Source of the DNA: VXNE01 sp965206615
GTDB taxonomy: Bacteria > Pseudomonadota > Gammaproteobacteria > Pseudomonadales > Azotimanducaceae
Assembly (NCBI GenBank): GCA_965206615.1
Contig: CBDBKI010000005.1
Span: 1,736,001 to 1,800,000, forward strand
DNA length: 64,000 nucleotides
Direction of reading: 5' to 3'
Made by a program: the position numbers and the translations under genes. Below, piece by piece: positions 1-8,472 of this stretch. The notes beneath the pieces are model-generated. The model saw only the letters and a program-made list of their open reading frames with translations. It was not told the origin of the DNA and did no database searches. Within the stretch, counting starts at the first letter, position 1. Each line of letters begins with the position of its first letter.

Positions 1-2
1 GG

Positions 3-470
3 GTCGTGCTGATCCGCGAGGGCCGGGACACCTGGTCGGGCCAGGAACCTGGGCAGCCGGACATTTTCAATATCGGCACCCTGGCCCGGATCGTGGATTT
101 CGACCGCACGGAGCAGGGGCTCTTCACGATCAAGATCCGTGGCGAGGGCAAGTTCCGCATCCACGGTACGCGCGAGCGACCGAATCACCTGCTGTTCGGC
201 GACGTGGAAGTGTTGCCGGAGGAACGCGCGGCGCAGGTCGGCGAGGACTTCGAGTGGCTCACCACCCTGTTGCAGGATTTGATGCGGCACCCGCTGATGG
301 ACGAGCGCTGGGGCGGCGAACTCGATCTCCACGATGCCCGTGCCGTCAGTTGGCGGTTGTCGGACATGCTGCCCTTCTCGCCCGAGATCAAGCAGGGGCT
401 TCTGCAGATGCACCTGCCACGGGAGCGGTTGACCGAAATCCGCAGGCTGGTCGACAAGCTGCGCGGCTAG
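3..470 (+). CDS. LON substrate-binding (N-terminal) domain protein, 5' end cut by window
   Basis: About 155 residues are visible. The first residues, VVLIREG, belong to the middle of the LON domain (families usually read FGVxLIREG), so the true start lies upstream of the window and the GTG at position 6 is internal. What follows matches stand-alone YcaR/LonN-type proteins: a beta-rich part with GTLARI and FDRTEQGLFTIKIRGEGKF-like strands, then a helical tail ending in VDKLRG. There is no AAA+ or protease domain, so this is not Lon itself. In other proteobacteria such proteins are small, cytoplasmic and of uncertain function. The gene ends at TAG 468-470, directly followed by two small hairpins. 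Confidence 0.85.
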   Translation, partial: VVLIREGRDTWSGQEPGQPDIFNIGTLARIVDFDRTEQGLFTIKIRGEGKFRIHGTRERPNHLLFGDVEVLPEERAAQVGEDFEWLTTLLQDLMRHPLMDERWGGELDLHDARAVSWRLSDMLPFSPEIKQGLLQMHLPRERLTEIRRLVDKLRG

Positions 471-472
471 CG

Positions 473-514
473 CGCGAACTTCGTTCGCGTTGGAAGTTTC
501 GCTGACGCGAAACT
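473..514. repeat. Two adjacent REP-like hairpins after the LON-domain gene
   Basis: The first hairpin has arms CGCGAAC/GTTCGCG (473-479, 483-489) and loop TTC. The second has arms AGTTTCGC/GCGAAACT (495-502, 507-514) and loop TGAC. The second stem recurs at 38424-38447 and 60433-60456, so it belongs to a dispersed family. The pair begins three bases after a stop codon and could also end or protect the transcript; no U-tract follows. Confidence 0.7.
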
Positions 515-582
515 CCCGTGGAGTCTCTCACCACCGTCTCTCCCGTCCGGGTAGCGGCGGTGGGATGCTTGGCTGGAGGACG

Positions 583-588
583 TATAAT
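583..588 (+). promoter_or_regulatory. Candidate -10 box (TATAAT) of proA
   Basis: A perfect TATAAT in very GC-rich surroundings ends seven bases before the proA ATG at 596. Transcription would start at or next to the ATG, giving a leaderless message. No good -35 hexamer is visible at 16-18 bp. GGAGGA at 575-580 lies before the -10 and too far from the ATG to act as a normal ribosome binding site. Confidence 0.4.
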
Positions 589-595
589 CCACGGC

Positions 596-1852
596 ATGGA
601 CGCTCCAACTCCCATGCTCGAAATGGGGCAACGTGCGCGGGCGGCATCGCGCGCGGTTGGCGCCGCGTCGGCCGGCGCCAAGATGGACGCGTTGCGTGCC
701 ATCGCCGATCGGCTGGACGCCGATCGGCGTACCTTGCAGGCCGCCAACGAACAGGACGTGAACTGGGCTATCGAGAGCGGCGTGGACACGCCGCTGATCG
801 ATCGGCTCGTACTCGACGACCGGACCGTCGATCGCATGTGCGAGGGGGTGCGGGAAGTGGCGGCGCTGCCGGATCCGGTCGGCGCGGTCACCGAACTCGA
901 CTATCGGCCCACGGGCATCCAGGTGGGGCGCATGCGGGTGCCGCTCGGTGTCATCGGCATCATCTACGAGTCGCGCCCGAACGTGACGGCGGATGCCGCG
1001 AGCCTGTGCCTGAAATCCGGCAATGCCTGCATCCTCCGGGGCGGTTCGGAGGCGCTGCGGTCCAACACGGCGATTGCCGGCGCGATTCGCGCCGCCCTGG
1101 CAGGCTCCGCATTGCCGGCGGACGCGGTGCAGCTGGTCCCGACGGCGGACCGCGCGGCGGTGGGCGACCTGCTCGGGCTCGACGACTACGTGGACGTGAT
1201 CGTGCCGCGCGGCGGCAAGGGCCTGATCGAACGCGTGACCCGGGAGTCCCGCATTCCGGTCATCAAGCATCTGGACGGCGTCTGTCACGTCTACATCGAC
1301 GATGGCGCGGACCTCGACATGGCCGTTGCGGTCGCGTTCAACTCCAAGACGGAGAAGTACGCCGTCTGCAATGCCATCGAGACCCTGCTGGTGGCGGACG
1401 CCGTGGCGGAAGCGACGCTGCCCCGGCTGCAGGCGCGCTTCGACGAGGCGGTTGTCGAACTGCGCGGTTGCGAACGGACGCGCGCGATCATCGATGCGCT
1501 CCCGGCGGCGGAGGAGGACTGGTACGAGGAGTACCTGGCGCCCGTGCTCGCCATACGCGTCGTCGCAGGACTGGACGAGGCCATCGAGCACATCAACCGC
1601 TACGGATCGGGCCACACGGACACGATCGTGACCAACGACTATGCGCGCTCGCGGCGCTTCCTGGCCGAGGTGGACTCGGCATCGGTCATGGTGAACGTCT
1701 CGACGCAGTTCGCCGACGGCTTCGAATACGGCCTGGGGGCCGAGATCGGCATCTCCACGGACAAGCTGCACGCGCGCGGCCCGGTGGGCCTCGAAGGGCT
1801 GACCACGCGGAAGTTCGTCGTGCTCGGCAACGGCGAGATCCGCCACCGTTGA
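596..1852 (+). CDS. proA: Gamma-glutamyl phosphate reductase (proline biosynthesis)
   Basis: 418 residues, close to the 417 of E. coli ProA. The enzyme reduces gamma-glutamyl phosphate with NADPH to glutamate semialdehyde, the second step of proline synthesis in the cytoplasm. Recognisable blocks are RVPLGVIGIIYESRPNV, SLCLKSGNACILRGG, IPRGGKGLIERV, and the C-terminal GLGAEIGISTDKLHARGPVG followed by LEGLTTRKFVV. The usual catalytic segment TCNT reads VCNAIETLLV here, so the cysteine is kept. The start ATG 596 (MDAPTPMLEMGQ) fits the family N-terminus; a longer reading from 518 has no family support. proB is not in the window; nadD follows, as in many gammaproteobacteria. Confidence 0.96.
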   Translation: MDAPTPMLEMGQRARAASRAVGAASAGAKMDALRAIADRLDADRRTLQAANEQDVNWAIESGVDTPLIDRLVLDDRTVDRMCEGVREVAALPDPVGAVTELDYRPTGIQVGRMRVPLGVIGIIYESRPNVTADAASLCLKSGNACILRGGSEALRSNTAIAGAIRAALAGSALPADAVQLVPTADRAAVGDLLGLDDYVDVIVPRGGKGLIERVTRESRIPVIKHLDGVCHVYIDDGADLDMAVAVAFNSKTEKYAVCNAIETLLVADAVAEATLPRLQARFDEAVVELRGCERTRAIIDALPAAEEDWYEEYLAPVLAIRVVAGLDEAIEHINRYGSGHTDTIVTNDYARSRRFLAEVDSASVMVNVSTQFADGFEYGLGAEIGISTDKLHARGPVGLEGLTTRKFVVLGNGEIRHR

Positions 1853-1896
1853 TCACGCGGCTCGCCACGCCAGGCGCCGGGCCTTGACGCCGCCGC

Positions 1897-2505
1897 ATGG
1901 CCGTGCGGGCGCTCCTTGGCGGCACTTTCGACCCGGTGCATATCGGTCATCTGCACGCGGCGCGGGCGGTGCGCGCGGAGCTGGGCCTCGCCTCCGTCAC
2001 CCTGGTGCTGTCGGTCCGACCGCCGCACCGCGCTGTCGCGGCGTCCGCGGCCGCGCGGTGGCGGATGTTGCGGCTGGCGGTTGCCGACGAGGTTGGGCTC
2101 GAGGCGTCGGATATCGAGCTCGAGCGGGGCGGACCGTCCTACAGCATCGACACGATCGATATTTTCGCCGCGGCCGGCGACACGGTCGTCTGGATACTTG
2201 GCAGCGATGGTCTGGACGCGTTCACCACATGGCACCGGTACGACGCGTTCGCTACGCGGTGCCATGTGGCGGTCGTCGCGCGCCCGGAGTCCGAAGTGCA
2301 GGCTTTGCCGGGTTTTCGGCAGGCTCTGCAGGCGGACTGCCTTGCGCGACAACCGGCGGGATTGGTATTCGTGGCGAGGAGCGCCATGCTCGATGTTTCC
2401 GCGACCGCGGTCCGCAGGCTTGCGGCGCGCGGGGAGGACGCTTCGAGATTGCTAACCCCCGCCGTGTGGAACTATATTAGGCGCCGTGGTCTCTACCGTC
2501 GCTGA
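1897..2505 (+). CDS. nadD: Nicotinate-nucleotide adenylyltransferase
   Basis: 202 residues. It transfers AMP from ATP to nicotinate mononucleotide in NAD synthesis. The nucleotidyltransferase signature is clear at the N-terminus: GGTFDPVHIGHLHAA (residues 8-22), with the HxGH-type motif HIGH. A second conserved part is SVRPPHR, then the C-terminal D-V-S-A-T-A-V-R block that corresponds to ISSTxIR in other NadD. The start ATG 1897 lies 44 bases after proA. The end overlaps the rsfS start by 20 bases, a common proteobacterial arrangement. Confidence 0.95.
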   Translation: MAVRALLGGTFDPVHIGHLHAARAVRAELGLASVTLVLSVRPPHRAVAASAAARWRMLRLAVADEVGLEASDIELERGGPSYSIDTIDIFAAAGDTVVWILGSDGLDAFTTWHRYDAFATRCHVAVVARPESEVQALPGFRQALQADCLARQPAGLVFVARSAMLDVSATAVRRLAARGEDASRLLTPAVWNYIRRRGLYRR

Positions 2506-2959
2506 CTCGCACACCGAGCGCCTGTCGCCAGCCGAGTTGCGCGACCTGATCGTCGCCTCGCTCGACGAATTGAAGGGGCGCAGCATTCTCTCCCTGGACG
2601 TCACGAAGCTGACGGACGTCACCGACTACATGGTCCTCGCCAGCGGAACGTCGGTACGACACATCCGCGCGCTGGTCGACCATCTCCGCGACACCGCGCA
2701 CCAGTGCGCCGTGCACATCCTGGGTGTCGAGGGTCAGGAGACGGGCAAGTGGGTGCTCGTCGATCTCGGCGACGTGGTGGTGCATGTCATGGAGGCCGAA
2801 ACGCGCACGTTCTACGATCTGGAGCGCCTGTGGAGCGACATTGGCGCGCCGCTGACGGAGCCCGCGGCGGAGGGGTCGGGCGGTCCGGGTCGGGTGGCGG
2901 GTGAGCAGCCCTCGGGCGGGGGCGTGCGAGGGGGGAGCCCCCCTCGCATGAAGACATGA
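2486..2959 (+). CDS. rsfS: Ribosomal silencing factor RsfS
   Basis: 157 residues. RsfS binds protein L14 on the large ribosomal subunit and blocks subunit joining when nutrients are short. The sequence has the whole family core: DVTDYMVLASGTSVRHIRAL, GVEGQETGKWVLVDLGDVVVHV and RTFYDLERLW. After about residue 125 comes a Gly/Pro/Ser-rich tail (GSGGPGRVAGEQPSGGGVRGG) that is not part of the fold and is longer than usual. The start is GTG 2486, inside nadD. Its last codons overlap the rlmH ATG (ATGA), so translation is probably coupled. Confidence 0.95.
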   Translation: MVSTVADSHTERLSPAELRDLIVASLDELKGRSILSLDVTKLTDVTDYMVLASGTSVRHIRALVDHLRDTAHQCAVHILGVEGQETGKWVLVDLGDVVVHVMEAETRTFYDLERLWSDIGAPLTEPAAEGSGGPGRVAGEQPSGGGVRGGSPPRMKT

Positions 2960-3429
2960 ACGCGCGCCTTCTGGCCGTGGGCGCGCGTCAGCCGCGCTGG
3001 ATAGAGGACGGGTTTGCCGACTACGTCCGGCGGCTGCCGCGGGGCAACGCCCTCGCGCTGGAGCCCGTGCCCGCGGCGCCTGGCGACATGGCCGCGCGGC
3101 GGGCCCGCGAGGTGGAGGGCGCCAAGCTGCTCGACCGGATCGGTGCGCGGGACCGCGTGGTGGTGCTGGACGTCCGCGGCGAGGCGCTGTCCACCACCGC
3201 GTTCGTCGGCAAGCTGGAAGCCTGGCGCATGGACGGGCGCACGGTGACTTTCGTCATCGGCGGCGCGAACGGGCTGTCCGAACCCGTCCTGACGCGAGCC
3301 GACTTCACGTGGTCGCTGTCTGCGCTGACGTTCCCACATGGGTTGGCGCGGGTTCTGGTGGCCGAGCAGGTGTACCGCGCGTGGGCCATCCTGGCCGGCC
3401 ATCCGTACCACCGCGGTGGGGACTCGTGA
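2956..3429 (+). CDS. rlmH: 23S rRNA (pseudouridine-1915 N3)-methyltransferase
   Basis: 157 residues, the usual size of this SPOUT methyltransferase. It methylates pseudouridine 1915 in helix 69 of 23S rRNA with SAM. The knot region is typical: VVVLDVRGEALSTTAF, TFVIGGANGL, and the C-terminal LTFPHGLARVLVAEQVYRA then W-AILAGHPYHRG. The ATG overlaps the rsfS stop. At the 3' end the last codons overlap the GTG start of mrdA (GTGA at 3426-3429), so the chain nadD-rsfS-rlmH-mrdA is tightly packed. Confidence 0.96.
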   Translation: MNARLLAVGARQPRWIEDGFADYVRRLPRGNALALEPVPAAPGDMAARRAREVEGAKLLDRIGARDRVVVLDVRGEALSTTAFVGKLEAWRMDGRTVTFVIGGANGLSEPVLTRADFTWSLSALTFPHGLARVLVAEQVYRAWAILAGHPYHRGGDS

Positions 3430-5309
3430 GCGCCCCGCTGGACCTCAAGAACCTGACCCTGGAGGGCGAGTCCTTCACCGCAAGGGCCACGGTCGTGTTT
3501 CTCATGGCGCTCGTGCTGGTGCTCGTGCTCGTGGCGCGCCTGGTGCAGCTGCAGGTGCTGGAACACGACTCCTACAGCATCCGTTCGGACGACAACCGCA
3601 TCCAGGTCCGGACAGTGCCGCCGGACCGCGGCCTGATCTTCGACCGGCGCGGCGCGCTGCTGGCGGACAACCGGCCCGTGCGCTCCCTGAACCTGGTCAC
3701 GGAACTCATCGACGAGCCCGAAGCCGTCATCGAGGAATTGCGCGCGCTGGTGGAGATTTCCGACCGGCATGTGGAGGAATTCCGCGAGCGGCACCAGCGC
3801 CGCAGGCCTTTCGAGCCGGTAGCGCTCAAGATGAACCTCCCGGAGGAGGAGGTCGCGCGCGTGCGCGTCAACGGCCACCGTTGGCCGGGCGTCGAGATTA
3901 CCGAAGAGAACCTTCGCTACTACCCGCTCGGGGATCTCATGGCGCACGCGGTGGGCTCGGTGCGCAGGGTGACCGAGGAGGACACGCAGCACCTCGACAA
4001 GCGCCGCTACCGCGGCGTCAAGTTCATCGGCCGGCTGGGGGTGGAGAAGTCCTACGAGGACCTGCTGCACGGCGAGGTTGGCTGGCAGCATATCGAGATC
4101 GACGCGCGGGGCCGCATCCATCGCATCCTGGAGGAGACGCCGGCGGTGGTCGGGCGGGACCTGACGCTCCACCTCGACAGCTACCTGCAGGCGGTGGCGC
4201 GCGATGCGCTGGACGGACGGCGCGGCGCCGTCGTCGCCATCGAGCCCAAGTCCGGGGGCATCATGGCCCTGGTGAGCAATCCCGGCTACGACCCGAATCT
4301 GTTCGTGACCGGGATCGCCCGGGCGCTGTACGAGGAGTTGGCGACCTCCCGTGACGCACCGCTCTTCAACCGGGCGGTCATGGGGCGCTATGCGCCGGGG
4401 TCGACCTTCAAGGCGGTGGTTGCCCTCGCCGGCCTGGCCGCGGGTGTCACGGATTGGGAGCGCACGATCGTCGACAACGGCGAGTTCCGTTTGCCGGGGC
4501 GCAAGCGCGTGTATCGGGACTGGAGCTGGCAGCAGGGCAATTCCGGGGGCCAGGGGATCGTGCACCTGCGCAAGGCCATCTATCGTTCCTCCAACGTGTA
4601 TTTCTACGATCTCGCCTCACGCATGGATATCGACGTGCTCTCGGCGTTTGCGGCGCAGTTCGGCTACGGGGAGGTGACCTCCCTCGACGTCGCCGACGCG
4701 GTGGCCGGCGTGTTGCCGTCACGGGCGTGGAAGCAGAGCCACAAGGGAGACCGCTGGTATGCCGGCGACTCAGTGAACGTGGGCATCGGGCAGGGCGACC
4801 TGCTCGCGACGCCCTTGCAGCTCGCGACGGTGGCCGCGGTCATCGCGAACCGGGGCCGGTGGGTGCGTCCGCGCCTGATGCTCGCGACCGACGGCGCGCA
4901 ACCCGGCTTCGACCTGGCCGACCCTCGACCCCGCGTCGCCGGTCCCTCCGACGAGGACTGGGAGATGCTGGTCGATGCCATGGAAGATGTGGTCCATCGC
5001 GGCAACCAGGGGTTCCGCGAGAACGGCACGGCGTGGTTCAACATCGGCCGCGACATCGCCTATCGGATGGCTGGCAAGTCCGGGACCGCGCAGGTCGTCG
5101 AGATCGCGCAGGGGCAGGAGTACGACGAGGAGGCGCTGGACGAATACAGCCGCAAGCACGCGTGGTTCATCGCGTTCGCGCCGGCGGACGACCCGGCGTT
5201 GGCGGTCAGCGTGCTGGTGGAGAACGGCGGCGGCGGCAGCTCCGTGGCGGCGCCGGTGGCGCGGGCCGTCCTGGACGCCTATCTCGCGCCGCAACTGGCC
5301 AAGCTCTGA
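3426..5309 (+). CDS. mrdA: Penicillin-binding protein 2, elongasome transpeptidase
   Basis: 627 residues. This inner-membrane transpeptidase cross-links peptidoglycan during cell elongation with RodA. One N-terminal membrane helix (about residues 20-37, VVFLMALVLVLVLVARLV) anchors a periplasmic part with the dimerisation domain (PPDRGLIFDRRG) and the transpeptidase domain. The three catalytic motifs are present: S326-T-F-K, S388-S-N and K551-S-G-T. The GTG start at 3426 overlaps the rlmH stop and puts the membrane helix at the expected place; the 39 codons upstream in the same frame have no family match. rodA follows after 21 bases. Confidence 0.95.
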   Translation: MSAPLDLKNLTLEGESFTARATVVFLMALVLVLVLVARLVQLQVLEHDSYSIRSDDNRIQVRTVPPDRGLIFDRRGALLADNRPVRSLNLVTELIDEPEAVIEELRALVEISDRHVEEFRERHQRRRPFEPVALKMNLPEEEVARVRVNGHRWPGVEITEENLRYYPLGDLMAHAVGSVRRVTEEDTQHLDKRRYRGVKFIGRLGVEKSYEDLLHGEVGWQHIEIDARGRIHRILEETPAVVGRDLTLHLDSYLQAVARDALDGRRGAVVAIEPKSGGIMALVSNPGYDPNLFVTGIARALYEELATSRDAPLFNRAVMGRYAPGSTFKAVVALAGLAAGVTDWERTIVDNGEFRLPGRKRVYRDWSWQQGNSGGQGIVHLRKAIYRSSNVYFYDLASRMDIDVLSAFAAQFGYGEVTSLDVADAVAGVLPSRAWKQSHKGDRWYAGDSVNVGIGQGDLLATPLQLATVAAVIANRGRWVRPRLMLATDGAQPGFDLADPRPRVAGPSDEDWEMLVDAMEDVVHRGNQGFRENGTAWFNIGRDIAYRMAGKSGTAQVVEIAQGQEYDEEALDEYSRKHAWFIAFAPADDPALAVSVLVENGGGGSSVAAPVARAVLDAYLAPQLAKL

Positions 5310-5330
5310 CGGGCGACGGAGCGGCTCGCC

Positions 5331-6437
5331 TTGGCCACCACCTACGTTCGAAGCCTCGGCATGCGGGCCATCCGCCCGCGGACCTGGCTCGAGCACTTCG
5401 ACCCGTTGCTCGTGGTTCCGCTACTCGGCGTGATCGCCTTCGGCCTCGTCATCCTGTACCGCGATCAGGACCTGCTGATCGCTCACGGAATACGCATCAG
5501 TGCCGGAGTGCTGGCGATGGTGCTGGTCGCGCAGGTGGACCCGCGCGTCTATCTGCGCTGGACGCCGCTTCTGTACTTCGGTGGCGTGATCCTGCTCGTG
5601 GCGACGCTCTTCGTCGGAGTCACCGTCAACGGCTCGCGGCGGTGGCTCGAAGTGCCTGGCGGCCTGCGCCTGCAACCGTCGGAGCTGATGAAGATCGCGA
5701 TTCCCATGATGCTGGGCTGGTATTTCCAGAAACATCGGTTGCCGCCGCGCTTCAGGCACGTGGTCGTCGGGTTGCTCATCATTGCGGCGCCGGGGTTGCT
5801 GATCGTGCGCCAGCCGGATCTCGGGACGGCCGTGTTGCTGACCACGGGTGGGCTCGCCGTCATAGTGTTGGCCGGGGTGCGCTGGCGCTGGATCCTGGCA
5901 TCCCTGGGCGTGGTAGCGGCCGCGGTGCCGGGGCTCTGGATGGTGATGCGCGAGTATCAGCGCGACCGGGTCCGGACGCTGTTCGATCCCGAACACGATC
6001 CGATGGGGGCGGGTTGGAACATCATCCAGTCGAAGACGGCAGTGGGCTCCGGCGGCGTGTTCGGGAAAGGTCTGGACCAGGGAACGCAGAGCCGCCTCGA
6101 CTTCCTCCCGGAAAGCCACACGGACTTCGTGGTCGCGGTGATCGGCGAGGAGATGGGTCTGGTGGGCGTCGCCCTGCTGCTGGTTCTCTATGTTGCCATC
6201 CTGGCCCGGGGACTGTACATCGCAACCCAGGCTTCGACGACCTTTGCGCGGCTGGTGGTCGGAGGGCTTGCGCTGACGTTCTTCGTCTACGTCTTTGTTA
6301 ACATCGCCATGGTCTGCGGTCTCTTCCCGGTTGTCGGGGTGCCGTTGCCGCTGGTGAGCTATGGAGGGACATCGGCCATCTCGTTGTTGGTCGGCTTCGG
6401 TATTGTCATGTCCGTCCACACCCATCGAAACTGGTAG
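5331..6437 (+). CDS. rodA: Rod-shape SEDS glycosyltransferase RodA
   Basis: 368 residues and about ten membrane helices. RodA polymerises lipid II glycan strands in partnership with PBP2. SEDS hallmarks are visible: NGSRRWLEVPGGLRLQPSEL then MKIAIPMMLGWYF, IVRQPDLGTAVLL, FLPESHTDFVVAVIGEEMG, and the terminal PLPLVSYGGTSAISLLVGFG. The reading starts at TTG 5331; ATG 5361 (MRAIRPRTW) is an equally good start and would remove ten residues. The conserved VDPRVYLRWTPLLYF loop precedes the catalytic loop. Confidence 0.95.
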   Translation: MATTYVRSLGMRAIRPRTWLEHFDPLLVVPLLGVIAFGLVILYRDQDLLIAHGIRISAGVLAMVLVAQVDPRVYLRWTPLLYFGGVILLVATLFVGVTVNGSRRWLEVPGGLRLQPSELMKIAIPMMLGWYFQKHRLPPRFRHVVVGLLIIAAPGLLIVRQPDLGTAVLLTTGGLAVIVLAGVRWRWILASLGVVAAAVPGLWMVMREYQRDRVRTLFDPEHDPMGAGWNIIQSKTAVGSGGVFGKGLDQGTQSRLDFLPESHTDFVVAVIGEEMGLVGVALLLVLYVAILARGLYIATQASTTFARLVVGGLALTFFVYVFVNIAMVCGLFPVVGVPLPLVSYGGTSAISLLVGFGIVMSVHTHRNW

Positions 6438-6447
6438 TGGAGGATCA

Positions 6448-7599
6448 GTGCGCCCTCAAGCCGAAACCCGAACGCATCCCAGGGCCCCGCAGGTTGGAGC
6501 CGTGTTCGCCTTGCTGCTCGCCGTCGCCGGCTGGGGCGATTACGGCGAACGCACGGACGTGCTCGCTTATGTGGACGAACTCGTCGAGCGTCACGGGTTC
6601 GACCGCTCGGCGCTCGTCTCGCTCTTCGAAGGGGCAGAGCGCCAGGGCCGGATCATCGAGGCCATCTCCCGCCCCGCGGAGCGCGTCAAGTCGTGGGGCG
6701 AGTACCGGGCTCTATTCCTGACGCCCAAACGGATCGACCAGGGCGTGGAGTTCTGGCGCCAGCATGAGTCCACGCTGGCGCGTGCTGCCGAGGAGTTTCG
6801 GGTCGCGCCGGAGATCGTCGTCGCGATTCTCGGGGTCGAGACGAGCTACGGGCGCATCACGGGCGGCTACCGTGTACTGGACGCGTTGATGACCCTGGCC
6901 TTCGACTACCCGCCCCGGGCACCCTTCTTCAAGGGGGAGCTGACGCAGTTCCTGCTGCTGGCGCGCGAGGAGAACAAGGACCCGGAAGATCTGGTCGGAT
7001 CCTACGCGGGCGCCATGGGCTACGGCCAGTTCATCCCGTCGAGTTACCGGGCTTACGCGGTGGATTTCGACGGCGACGGCCGGCGTGACATCTGGAACAA
7101 CGTGGCGGACGCGGTCGGCAGCGTGGCCAACTACTTCCGCCGCCATGGCTGGCGGGGGGACGGTCCCGTGGCGCTGCCTGTCGAGGTCGAGGGCGACGCG
7201 GCGGAAGCCGCCGCGAACGAGGGCCTTGCGCCCAACTACGACGTGGCCGAACTCAAGCGCCTCGGCGTGCGGGTCGGCACGCTGGCCGACGACGCCAAGG
7301 CGGCGCTGTTCCGCATGGAAGGCGACGACGGCACGGAATACTGGTTGGGCCTGCACGACTTCTACGTCATCACCCGATACAACCGTAGCGCGATGTATGC
7401 CCTGGCGGTCCTGCAGCTCTCGCAGGAACTGCGGCGTCGGATGGGGCGCGCGGGGGAGTCGCCCGTGGCGGTGTCGGGCAGCGAGCCGGACGACGCGCGA
7501 GGCTTGTACCGGCGTGCGCCCGGGAGGCCGGTACGCGAAATGGTCCTGGCGACGGCCAATCGATCCGGTGGCGCCGCGGCAAGGCGCGGCGGCGATTGA
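6448..7599 (+). CDS. mltB: Lytic murein transglycosylase B
   Basis: 383 residues. It cleaves the MurNAc-GlcNAc bond of peptidoglycan to 1,6-anhydro ends. An N-terminal signal segment (VGAVFALLLAVAGW, residues 16-29) has no lipobox cysteine, so this copy should be periplasmic or signal-anchored rather than a lipoprotein as in E. coli. Catalytic Glu131 lies in AILGVETSYGRITGGY. Other family blocks are YAGAMGYGQFIPSSYRAYAV, DFDGDGRRDIWNN and the C-terminal YNRSAMYALAVLQLSQEL. The GTG start at 6448 has GGAGGA just before it at 6439-6444. Its stop overlaps the rlpA ATG. Confidence 0.94.
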   Translation: MRPQAETRTHPRAPQVGAVFALLLAVAGWGDYGERTDVLAYVDELVERHGFDRSALVSLFEGAERQGRIIEAISRPAERVKSWGEYRALFLTPKRIDQGVEFWRQHESTLARAAEEFRVAPEIVVAILGVETSYGRITGGYRVLDALMTLAFDYPPRAPFFKGELTQFLLLAREENKDPEDLVGSYAGAMGYGQFIPSSYRAYAVDFDGDGRRDIWNNVADAVGSVANYFRRHGWRGDGPVALPVEVEGDAAEAAANEGLAPNYDVAELKRLGVRVGTLADDAKAALFRMEGDDGTEYWLGLHDFYVITRYNRSAMYALAVLQLSQELRRRMGRAGESPVAVSGSEPDDARGLYRRAPGRPVREMVLATANRSGGAAARRGGD

Positions 7600-8465
7600 T
7601 GCCGCGCGCGGAGAACGTACGACCGCACGGACGCCGCCGGTTGGGCCAGCCGGCGCAGCGCCTCGGGAGCCCATCGCGGGCCCTGGTGTGGACCGCCGCG
7701 CTCTGCGCCCTGCTCTCCGGTTGCGTCGGCTTCGATACATCCGATGGGGCGCCGTCCCGACCCCGTCCGGGGCTTGAGCGCCTGCCGGATCCGGTGGTCA
7801 GGAACGAACCGCGCAGCCGCTACGGCAACGACGACTACGAGGAGGGGGGACAGAGGTACCGAATCCTCCCGACCGGGGCCGGGTACGACCAGGTTGGCCG
7901 GGCGTCCTGGTACGGGACAAAGTTCCACGGCCGCCGCACGTCCAGCGGGGAGACGTATGACATGTACCGACTCACGGCCGCACATCCCACGCTGCCTGTC
8001 CCGGCTTACGCGCGGGTGAGAAATCTCGACAACGGACGCGAGACCATCGTGCGCATCAACGACCGGGGTCCGTTCCATGGAGGCCGGTTCCTGGACCTCT
8101 CCTACGCGGCCGCGGTCAAGCTCGGGTTTGCCGCCCAGGGTACCGCCCGCGTGCGCATGACGGTCGTCACGGAGGCGTCGGCGAAGCCGGACGTCGCCCG
8201 CCACCCGCCGTCCGCGCCGACCCCCCGGCGTTATTTCCTGCAGGCGGGTGCGTTCTCGGAGCGCCGCTGGGCGGACGCGCGGGTTGCGGCATTGCGCCGC
8301 ATCGTCGCGCGGGGCACGGTGGAGTTGCTGCACGACCCGGCCGACCGACTGTATCGCGTACGCGTCGGGCCGTTGGCCAGCCGCGAGGCGGCCCGACGGC
8401 TGCAGGCGCTGTTTGTGCAAGGAGCCCCGGGCGACAATTCCTTCCCGGTGATCGTTGAGGAGTAG
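7599..8465 (+). CDS. rlpA: RlpA-like septal ring lipoprotein with SPOR domain
   Basis: 288 residues. RlpA proteins are outer-membrane lipoproteins; in Pseudomonas the protein is a lytic transglycosylase for glycan strands without stem peptides. Here a positively charged N-terminus leads to a hydrophobic helix and lipobox L-L-S-G-C42. The double-psi beta-barrel carries ASWYGTKFHGRRTSSGE and VRINDRGPFHGGRFLDLSY, including the conserved acidic residue of NDRGP. From about residue 208 (YFLQAGAFSERRWAD) to the end is a SPOR domain that binds denuded glycan at the septum. The ATG overlaps the mltB stop (TGATG). Confidence 0.95.
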   Translation: MPRAENVRPHGRRRLGQPAQRLGSPSRALVWTAALCALLSGCVGFDTSDGAPSRPRPGLERLPDPVVRNEPRSRYGNDDYEEGGQRYRILPTGAGYDQVGRASWYGTKFHGRRTSSGETYDMYRLTAAHPTLPVPAYARVRNLDNGRETIVRINDRGPFHGGRFLDLSYAAAVKLGFAAQGTARVRMTVVTEASAKPDVARHPPSAPTPRRYFLQAGAFSERRWADARVAALRRIVARGTVELLHDPADRLYRVRVGPLASREAARRLQALFVQGAPGDNSFPVIVEE

Positions 8466-8472
8466 GGATCCG

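Noticed and set aside
6..470. GTG at position 6 as true start of the LON-domain gene
   Set aside because: The domain is already in its middle at this point and the frame is open to the window edge.
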